In this document: positions 55,797 to 64,000 of the stretch, one piece after another
How the letters are laid out: every line of letters starts with the position of its first letter
Numbering within the stretch: position 1 is the stretch's first letter
NCBI GenBank assembly: GCA_947095535.1
Contig: OX352772.1
Span: forward strand, 220,798,988 to 220,862,987
Length of the DNA: 64,000 nt
Direction: 5' to 3'
DNA from: Poecilobothrus nobilitatus
Taxonomy: Eukaryota; Arthropoda; Insecta; Diptera; Dolichopodidae
Notes under the pieces: generated by a model
Told to the model about the DNA's origin: nothing
Databases searched by the model: none
What the model saw: the letters and a program-made list of their open reading frames with translations, nothing else
Made by a program: the position numbers and the translations under genes

Positions 55797-57381
55797 AACG
55801 AGGAAGAATACAGTTGCCTTTGTCAACTCTTAGATACCCGTACGAACCGTTAGTATGTTTACAGCCACTCTGCCTACAATATTATTTTTTTAATATTTTA
55901 GTATTTTAAAATAATTTGGGTGAATTTTATAATTTCTAGAACTTATGGGTTGTACATATATTCAAAATATATGTTTATATGTACATTCTTCAAAAGCAGA
56001 TTCTAACCTTCCACATAACGATTATCAATCCAAAACTTTTTCAAATATTCTATAGTACCATTTAATACTAAGCGGTAAATGTATATTAAATTTACTTAGT
56101 ACAAAATAATAAATATAATTTTAAATATTATATTATATTATATTTAAATATTCCATTGACAGAATAATTTCTTATAAGTGCAATAAAATACATATATGTA
56201 TGTAAATACGGCGCTATATAATATACATATATACTCTTATCATTCATTCACTAGTGATATATACGATATGTAAATAAACATGATATTATATAAGTATGTA
56301 TATATATCAATATCATATAAATAATAATAAAAATTCTTCAAGCAACCGTTATGTTGTTTATTTATTTACATTTTTTTATACTACGTATTATATCCTCAAC
56401 AATTTCAAATTATCGAGTAAAACAAAATGGAAAAAATTCGTTTTAAAGAAATTTGTTAGAAAATTTGAAAAAAATCAAGTAACACTTTCGTCAATTATAA
56501 AGTAACCCTATATTATTAAAAAAAGTTGTTAACAGAAATAAGAGTATAATGTTGAAGCTTTAATTTTTGTGTATTACTTCAAAAAAATTTTAACAGGTGT
56601 TCAAGTTACAGGTGTTTAAAAATAGGAAATTTTCAGTTTTTGACCCCTTACAGCTCCTAAACGGGGGGTGATACAAAAAAAATTTCTGAAATGACTCATA
56701 CTTATTTTTAAAGATCTAACTTCTGTAAAAATTTTAGAAGATCGAAGGATTAAAAACCGTTTAGAAGATAGAAGGATTAAAGGATTTTGCAAAATTTTAG
56801 TTTCGCATAACGGTAAATTAAGACACCGTATGCCACAAATATATATTTATTGTATATATACTTTTAAAGCTAATAAAAGTAGTAATTGTTTGGCGTTTTC
56901 AAAATATATCTTCATATCTTCACAACTTGTGCTATAACAATTTAAATATAGAGCTTTTTTGAACCTTTGGGGAGCTGTAGCTCCGTAACGGGTGGGGCTA
57001 CAAAAAAAAGTTATTAAAATAAAATTAATATTTTTGTGAGATCTATCAGCGGTTAAAATTTCCTAGCTCTATTGCAAAAAAATGTGGGGATCTAAAAGTT
57101 AGGTGTTCGAAAACTACCCTAAGGCTTGGTCCAAACTCAACCAAAAAAAATAGGGAACCTACAAATTACTCCCAGAATATTTTGTGTAAATTTCAAGATT
57201 CTAGCTTTCTTAGTTTTTGAGTTAGCGTGCTGACGGACGGACGGACGGACATGGCTCAAAAGTCTTAGAATTTTTTTCTGATCCGATCCATACCTTTGAA
57301 GGTATATCTAGCTCGCTTATTTCAAGGTGTTACAAACGGAGGAGTAATTTTATTATACCCGATCCTATCGTACGGGTATAA
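55797..57381 (-). mobile_element. Family A repeat, copy 2
   Basis: Inverse of most of 17,944-19,760, without the internal palindrome. The right end is CGATCCTATCGTACGGGTATA, and ATACCCGTACGAACCG lies at about 55,838. The (GGAC)n tract is at 57,232-57,249. About 1.6 kb, which is probably the unrearranged length of the family. The frame at 56,296-56,505 is not conserved in a way that suggests a protein. Confidence 0.85.
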
Positions 57382-58129
57382 AGAAGAGAATGAAAAGCAA
57401 AAAAAAAAAAATATAGTAAAATATATAATATGTAAAACTTTTTTCATTTATTTTTTTTCCTTTTAAATAAAGCACGTCCGCTTACTTTGACATTTTTGTT
57501 TTTCTTGTTGAACCTTACGAATCTAGACTTAAACTAACTTTTACATTTTACAAATTTTATAATTAACGTTCATTTTTAAATATTGATTATTATTAATATT
57601 TTGCAAAGAAAATAAGAAAAAGAAATTTATTATACTTTCAAGTGCTTTCAATTTCAGTTATTTCACTTGAAAAGGAAATTGTGTAAGAATTTAATTTTAA
57701 ATAAAAAAATAAAAAAAAAAAACGTCTTGCATTATTTGTAATTCGATCTCTTATTTTTAATTGACTTAATGACTAAGTTTTAGTTTATTGTACTTGAAAA
57801 AGAAATTTTGTAAGAATTTAATTTAAAATAAAAAATTTGGTCTAGCTTGTTTGTTTATTTGATCCTTTTGCATTTAATGAAATAGTTTTAGTTTATTGTA
57901 CTTTAAAACGAAATATTGCATTTTACTTAATAGCGGTCAATGGAATAAAAGAAAAGAAGAACAATCAAAAAATTTTATAATATCAAGTATGTTGAAATAC
58001 TTGTAATTGATTAATATCAAATTAAGAGAAAGAATTATGAAAATTATATCATGAAATTAATTAACACCTCCTAGAAATTACATCTTCTAAGATTTGGTTT
58101 GTTGGATATATGACATGTATACCAATATT
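57382..58129 (+). repeat. Gap with degenerate repeats of about 120 bp
   Basis: CTTGAAAAGGAAATTGTGTA at about 57,667 and CTTGAAAAAGAAATTTTGTA at about 57,793, each followed by AGAATTTAATTT, are two diverged copies. A third, shorter copy starts near 57,900 (TTTATTGTACTTTAAAACGAA). No gene. Confidence 0.6.
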
Positions 58130-59050
58130 ATATAAATATAAATTCTTCATGAAACCCTACATTTTTTATTTATTCAAATTTTTTTGTACTACAACAATTT
58201 TAAATTATCGAGTAAAAAAAATAAATTCAAAAAAATCGTAAGAGAAATTTGTTAGAAAAGTTGAAAAAAACAAGTCACACTTTCGTCAATTATAAGCTAA
58301 CCCCATATTATGAAGCAAAGTTGCTAACAGAAAGAATTTATGTATTACTTCAAAAAAATTTGAACAGCTTTACAGCTCCTAAACGGGGGACGATAGAAAA
58401 ATATTTTCTGAAATGACTCGTACTTATTTTCTAAGATCTAACTGCTCTAAATTTAAAAATAATTTCAACTTTCTAACTTAAACCGTTTGGAAGTTAAAAG
58501 GGTTAAAGAATTTTGGTACAAATATATATTTATTACATATATACTTGTAAAGCTCATAAAAGTAGCTATCGGTTGGCTTTTTCACATTAAATATATACTT
58601 ATAGAACTTGTATTATAACAATTTAAATATAGAGCTTTTTCAAACTTTGAAGAGATGTAGCTCCGTAACGGCTGGGGCTACCAAAAAAAGTAATATCTAT
58701 CAGCAGTTAAAATTTCATGGCTGTACTTCTAATTTGTAGAACTTTTGAAAATTGTTTACTACAAATGTGAAGAATCAAAATTAGTTGTTCAAGAGCTAAC
58801 CGAAGTTTTGGTCGGATCTCAACCAAAAAAAAAAGCGAACCTACAAATTGATCCAATAATATTTTCTGTTAATTTCAAGACTCTAGCTTTCTAAGTTTTT
58901 GAGTTATCTTGTTGACGGACAGACGGACAAAGCTAAATAGACTCAGAATTTGATTCCGATCCGATCCATACCTTGGAAGGTATATTCTTTCTTATTTCGA
59001 GGTGTTACAAACGGTGGAGCAATTATAATATACCTTATCGTAAGTGTATA
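58130..59050 (-). mobile_element. Family A repeat, copy 3 (diverged)
   Basis: Has GTAGCTCCGTAACGGCTGGG at about 58,658, GTTGACGGACAGACGGAC near 58,910, and GATCCGATCCATACCTTGGA near the right end. More diverged than copy 2 and shortened at its left side. Confidence 0.8.
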
Positions 59051-59279
59051 AATATTGACCAGATGATTAAAATAAAAATAATATTTCAAACCAAGCCAAA
59101 TTCAGGCCAAATTATCCGCAGAATTTTTTTTTTGGAATTTTGTTTTCGGGATTTCTTTTTTCGGGATTGTTTTCAGTAAAGTGTCATAAACCCATGTACA
59201 TACAGTTGTTGCTTGTTGATATTTGTTAATAAGGGTGAAGATTTCGTTACATTTTACTATATTATCGGTTTCTAATAAA

Positions 59280-59990
59280 ATTTTCTTATTATCTACAACT
59301 AGTAGGATATAAAAGATTTTGATTACAAATGTTTTTAATTTTTGGTATTTGTACAATATATTTTATTTGATCTATGGAACTGTAAATTTTTATCAAGAGA
59401 ATGGCGGTAGTGGGTAATAAGAGAATGGCGGTAGTGGGTATTGAATAATGCAGTTGAAATATTTTATTAATTTCAAATAGATTTAAAATCGAAGGGTTCA
59501 CTAGGTGTAATTTTGAAAATGCGATACCGTTAAGTATATTTGTTGAATCGGATATTATCATTCTATTTCTTATCATGACTAAATCAAAAATTGAATCTTG
59601 CAAGTTATTTTCTTTTAATATTTCATTTTAAGAATCGACTAATTGATTCATTTTTTGGGTAAAGTTAATATGTGGTGATAAAATAGTTAAACTTTAGATA
59701 AATATTTTAAATTATCTCTATGAATTATTTGGCCATTGGTTAGCCTGACAGGACAACTTAGGTCTTAGGAAATCGCGACATCTTTCTATATATCTTTAAT
59801 TTTAATATTGCTGCCAAGTCTAGTGTTTATTTTAAGTAAAGCTTTTGTGCCAGATTCAAAATCTTTTTGAAATTTATTTTTATTGTGAAATTTGTTGGAC
59901 TTTTTTAAAGCTATTCCTAATTGAAATATAATTTCATTTTTGAGTTTATTAGATTGTTGCTTGAGAATGGCAATTGATCTGTATACTGTA
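59280..59990 (-). pseudogene. Env-like (F-type) fragment with 24-bp tandem duplication
   Basis: Frame 59603-59289 reads MQDSIFDLVMIRNRMIISDS, then GIAFSKLHLVNPSILNLFEI and IDQIKYIVQIPKIKN, the part of errantivirus Env in which helices precede a beta-rich section. Upstream, out of frame, INNTTVYRSIAILKQQSNKL and KNEIIFQLGIALKK can be read. Within the frame, a 24-bp unit (AAGAGAATGGCGGTAGTGGG) is duplicated in tandem at 59,396-59,443, adding eight codons. Confidence 0.5.
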
Positions 59991-60049
59991 GTAGAATTTA
60001 TCGATATATTATATTTATGTGTACTAGAGAGTTATATTTATGTGTACTA

Positions 60050-60340
60050 CTAGTTCCCTAAGTCCATTTGTGTATTTCTGGCATGGCAACATCTTACTAT
60101 TTCTAAGGTTGAATGAAACCTTTCCGCTTGAGCGTTACTTTTACTATGAAGGGGAGGAACTCTATGATGTAATATACCTAGATTTGTTAATAACGTTTGT
60201 ATAGTTTGTGAAGTTTTGTGAACAAAACATTTTTCATTATCTGTTACGATCGTTTTAGGATTTAAGTATGATATTATTTCTAGAAGACATAGCTTAATGT
60301 CAATTATAGATTTTGATTTAATAGGCTTAACATTAGCCAA
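60050..60340 (-). pseudogene. Gypsy integrase core fragment
   Basis: 96 residues: KPIKSKSIIDIKLCLLEII, then NPKTIVTDNEKCFV (second catalytic Asp), HHRVPPLHSKSNAQAERFHS (Glu in AERFH). The first Asp would lie upstream, where the frame is lost. PPLHSKSNAQAERFHSTL is characteristic of gypsy-type integrases. Confidence 0.8.
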
Positions 60341-60790
60341 TTTTAAAAATTTATCTAAGCAAGTTAAAATCAGCTGCTCTCTACTGGCGAAAATATATCT
60401 AGGTGTAAAATTTAACCTATTTGTTCAGAAATCGGTGTATTTCCTATGATTTGGAATCTAGAGGTTTTCTATCATATGTCGCTTTTTGACATATTTTACA
60501 ATTGATTGTAATTAACTTTACTATTTTTTTTTTAAAAGGGTAATAATTCATTACAGAACTTCGAACTTTATTTAACCGGTTTAATAAAACTTTCGGCATC
60601 ACTTCTGAGCAGACAAACTCTGATCTTAAATCTTATACTTCTCAAGTCTGCTCTGAGAGAATTAATTATTTGCAACGAACGCGTGATAATCACGTTAAAT
60701 TTTTTCGTCCCTTTCAGAGCCAGAAAAAACAATAATTTTATTCCAATAAATTTAGTTAATAGAATATTATTACTGATAATTTAATTAATT

Positions 60791-61900
60791 ATACCTGTAC
60801 GATAAGGATCGGGTATATTAAAATTGCTCCAACGTTTGTAACACCTCTAAATAAGAAAGCTAGATAAAGCTTCAAAGGTATGGATCGGATCAGAATGGAA
60901 TTCCGAATCGATTTAGCTTTGTCCGTCCGTCTGTCCGTCAACAAGATAACTCAAAAACTAAAAAAGTTAGAGTCTGGAAATTAACAGAAAATATTGTTGG
61001 ATCAATTTATAGGTTCCCCATTTTTTTTGGTTGAGGTCCGACCAAAACTTCGGATGGCTCTCGAACAACTAACTTTTTCACCACATTTTTCATATACATT
61101 TTCAAAAGTTCTACATAATTTGAACTAGAGCCATGAAATCTTAACTGTTGATAGATATCATAAAAATATTAATTTTATGGTACAACTTTTTCTGTAGTCC
61201 CCACCCATTACGGAGATACAGCCCCCCAAAGCTCGAAAAAGTTCTATATTTAAATTGATATACCACAAGTTCTATAAGGTATATCTTCAATGTGAAAACG
61301 CTATACGATAAATGCTTTTATTAGCCATACAAGTATATATATGATAAATACATGTGCCATACGGTGTCTTAATTTACCCTTATGCGAAACTTAAATTTTG
61401 AAGAGTTCTTGACTGCTTCTATCTTCCAAACGGTTTAAATTAGAAACTTGAAATTTTGAGAGGAGTTAGAATTTTCAAAATAAGTATAAGTCATTTTAGA
61501 AAATAATTTGTATCGTCTCCAGGGGGTGTAAGAGAATGAAAATTCTCTATTTTTAACATCTGTACATCATCAAAAAAATGAAAATTCTCTATTTTTAACA
61601 TCTGTAATTTGAACAGCTGTTTAAATTTTCTTGAAGTAATACATTAAAATTAAAGTTCGAATATTATACTTTTATTTCTGTTATATAGTTATTTCTGTTA
61701 AAATTGACGAAAGTGTGACTTGATTTTTTTCAAATTTTCTAACAAATTTTTTTAACGATTTTTTTTTACTCGATAATTTAAAATTGTTGAAGATGATGAT
61801 GCGAGTACAAAAAAATGTAAATAAATAAACAACATAAAGGTTGCTTGAGGAATTTTTACTTATACGATATTGATATACATAGTTATATACAGAGTCGATA
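60791..61900 (+). mobile_element. Family A repeat, copy 4
   Basis: Starts TATACCTGTACGATAAGGAT, has GTCCGTCCGTCTGTCCGTCA near 60,920, CCCACCCATTACGGAGATAC near 61,201, and AATTGACGAAAGTGTGACTTG near 61,701. Same orientation as copy 1 and opposite to copies 2 and 3. A short direct duplication (ATGAAAATTCTCTATTTTTA) lies at about 61,536-61,600. The right end is less clear. Confidence 0.8.
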
Positions 61901-62340
61901 TGTATATGTATGTGGGTTGCATCTGGCAATGATCTACAACTTTGTGACAGTCAACAGTCATACCAACTGTACAACGTGCAGACTCGCGCGCAGTCTGTCA
62001 CATTACTTATCCGGTCGAGTAGAACGCGTAACGTACCGTGTTTGGCAACGAGATTTAGCAACAAAGATTTAGCAAATTTAGATAAAATTACAATATATTT
62101 TGAATTAACGCAATAAATTGAAATTAAATGATGAAAACGCTTCTTTTAATAATCAGACAGAACCCCGATAATAAACAGAACCCATAAAATTTGATGTCAG
62201 AAGTGCGTCTAATTTTTTTTATAAGTGAAGTGTTCAAGTGAAAGGTGAAAAGTAAAATTAAAATTTACTTATAAGAGTTATACCAATTTGATTAATGTGG
62301 AAATTTGAGCAATGGCTCCAACTACATAATATATTATACC
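61901..62340 (+). other. Possible LTR end and primer-binding site
   Basis: From about 61,940 to 62,175 the DNA is less AT-rich (GTGCAGACTCGCGCGCAGTC), as in many LTRs. Shortly after it comes TTTGATGTCAGAAGTGCG (62,198-62,215), which resembles the GGTGTCAGAAGTGGG primer-binding site of some gypsy elements. No partner LTR is visible, and the coding body that should follow is not there. Confidence 0.3.
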
Positions 62341-64000
62341 TTATTCTTGATAGTATATGACTATTATAGATAAGCTTGGCTGACTATTATAGATAAGCAT
62401 AGCTAATATTATAGGCATAACTTTTTTCTTCACGTTATTGATATGATTGTCGCATTTCAAATTATCATCAATTATTATTCTCAGATGTTTAACATTATCT
62501 ACTCTTTTAATAGTTGTATCTCTTATTTTAAGAGTAATATTTTCGTTATTTTTTCTTTGTCTTTTAAATAGCAAATAGTTGGTTTTTCAGCATTTATGCA
62601 GAGTTCATTGTAATCTAACCAATATCGCATTTAGATCCTTATTTAGTATATTCCTAGATCCTTATTCCAGTTCAATGATATTAGTGTCATCTGCATAAAC
62701 GTTATAATTTCAAATAAAATTATTCTTCGGTATATTCATTATATATAAAGGTACAACAACGGTCCAAGCAGTGAGTCTTGCGGTACACCAGTTTTTATAA
62801 TAAATTCATCGATGAGCACTTCGTTCACTTTAACACATTGAGTTCTATTTGTTTAATAACTGCTAAATAAAAGATTACTAGTGCATCTTAGCCCCAGTAT
62901 ATCTAGAAAATTAATTAGTCTACGATGGTTTACTACATCAAAAGATTTTGTAAGATCTATATTAATTAATTTTTCATACACTTTGGATATTGAGTTCAAG
63001 ATGGAATTTGGTCTATAATTACGACATTCATCTTTAGATGCACTTTTATGGATTGGCACTATGTATACTTTTTTTAATGAATCTGGGAATACACCTTCTT
63101 CAAAGCATTTATTTATCAATGTTGCCAATGTTTGTTTGATAATATTAACTAATTCTTGTAAATCCTTTACTGTTATTTTATCTAATCTTGGAGCTGAATT
63201 TCTGTTTAACTTCATGATAATTTGATAAATCTCTGTTTCTGTAACTGGTCTAAGAAATAATGTTTTATAGTTACTATATAATTTTTTTTATTCCTTTTAT
63301 AGTGGATTTTATAGTGGGCTTCATTAAAAAATTAATTTATTGTGTTTGCCGTTTCGTTTTCAATTTTCTAGAGTCACTTCCAGCATTTTCAATGCTTTAA
63401 TGATATGGTTTTTTTAGCCTCTTTTATTTGTTTATCGACATTTCTCTTAAATAAATTATATTTTATTTTTTTATCTCTGTTATTTGGATCTCTTTTATGA
63501 ATATCGTATAGTGATTTTCTAATTTTTAATTCTTTTTATCGACGTTGTTATCCAAGTATTATTCCTAGTTCTATTGACATTTAATTTATACATAAAACTT
63601 TTGCTTCTTGTATTATTTTTCTTAACGTGTCTATTTCCAAAACGGTAGTATTTTTTATTTTATTATGTCCAATTTGAGATATCTAGTTATAATCAGTTTT
63701 ACTTATAGTGTGCTTCTTCATTGATATTTTTATAATACTTATTGCTCTTAGTGATACTATAGCCAATTGGTGATCTGATAGATTGTTATTTTCTATTGAA
63801 AATTTAATATCATATTTATCATTTGAATTTGTTAAAATGTGATCAATTAAGGTATTGGAATGGGCTGTGTTTCTTGTACTTTGTGTTTTGTTTACTATAC
63901 TATAACCAGTTGTTGCTATAACGTCTTTATACTTAATTACGGTATTAGAATTATCAAAGAAATTTAAATTAGTATCAGCAAAATATATGCTTCATTATTT
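62341..64000 (-). mobile_element. LINE fragment running off the right edge
   Basis: On the minus strand, an endonuclease end with HSNTLIDHILTNSN and NNNLSDHQLAIVSL (about 63,870-63,740), a decayed linker, then RT in frame 63215-62853 (KLNRNSAPRLDKITVKDLQE, KKVYIVPIHKSASKDECRNY, DLTKSFDVVNHRRLINFLDI). Near 62,790 the other strand encodes GVPQDSLLGPLL-like sequence and the catalytic region follows, then frame 62574-62341 (VKHLRIIIDDNLKCDNHINN). Broken by several shifts. Wording resembles the LINE at 0.5-1.9 kb, possibly the same family. Confidence 0.75.

Larger units (their letters stand above)
59280..60740 (-). mobile_element. Second gypsy-type remnant: integrase and env-like parts
   Basis: On the minus strand the order is: an integrase zinc-binding end with NCKICQKATYDRKP (about 60,515-60,475), an integrase core in frame 60340-60050, then env-like sequence to about 59,280. 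There are many stops. It belongs to a family with Env but differs in sequence from the element at 51-54 kb. Confidence 0.65.

Noticed and set aside
56296..56505. Frame in family A repeat, also seen inverted near 61.7-61.9 kb
   Set aside because: Shared only because the repeat is shared. The peptide is not better conserved than the DNA.
61845..62116. Two overlapping plus-strand frames of 68-75 codons
   Set aside because: They cover the GC-richer possible LTR and contain no domain. Overlap in two frames argues against coding.

Overview
The window is AT-rich eukaryotic DNA with no intact single-copy host gene that I can name. Almost everything recognisable is a mobile element: non-LTR retrotransposons, Ty3/gypsy elements with env-like remnants, short inverted-repeat elements and one large Polinton/Maverick. 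The A+T content, the TATGTA/CATATA-type microsatellites and the dispersed repeats whose termini read ATACCC...GGGTAT suggest an insect, most likely a brachyceran fly. This is inference, not proof.

Layout. 0-10 kb: minus-strand LINE remnants, a 172-bp inverted-repeat element inside the first one, and one nearly complete LINE (about 4.0-8.7 kb) with a PHD-type ORF1 and an endonuclease/RT ORF2. 10-20 kb: a further truncated LINE, a short open frame with the C-terminal core of a GADD34/PPP1R15-type protein phosphatase 1 (PP1) subunit, a decayed orphan coding region, minisatellite-like repeats, and a repeat element that carries a 347-bp-arm palindrome and a (TTAGGG)n tract. 20.6-23.7 kb: a poly(A)-tailed LINE.

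26.77-43.19 kb: a 16.4-kb Polinton bounded by terminal inverted repeats of about 0.3 kb. On the minus strand it carries an integrase with chromodomain, a small ORF, a coiled-coil protein, a conserved WDD protein, a truncated packaging ATPase, an OB-fold-like protein and a protein-primed DNA polymerase B. On the plus strand it carries a phospholipase A2/core-type protein, an adenain-like protease, the minor and major capsid proteins and a conserved IDIQGF protein. Most of these genes have stops or frameshifts, so this is an old copy. Next to the left inverted repeat is a cargo block of unrecognised genes led by a GADD34/DP71L/ICP34.5-like reading frame with an acidic N-terminus, an RVKF PP1-docking motif and the conserved downstream core. 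It is about 43% identical (28 of 65 ungapped positions, counted by hand) to the frame at 12.7 kb. If real, it would let a virus-like element bring PP1 to phosphorylated eIF2alpha and keep translation on. This is the most interesting signal in the window.

43.86-49.87 kb: a repeat element with ATACCC termini and a tandem array of about 147 bp per unit, interrupted by an almost complete LOA-type LINE (DUF4780 ORF1; endonuclease, RT and RNase H ORF2) ending in four CTAAC units. 51-54.2 kb: an internally deleted gypsy/errantivirus-like element. 55-64 kb: a LINE ORF1 fragment, three more copies of the 18-kb repeat family, a second gypsy remnant with integrase and env-like parts, a possible LTR/primer-binding site, and a LINE running off the right edge.
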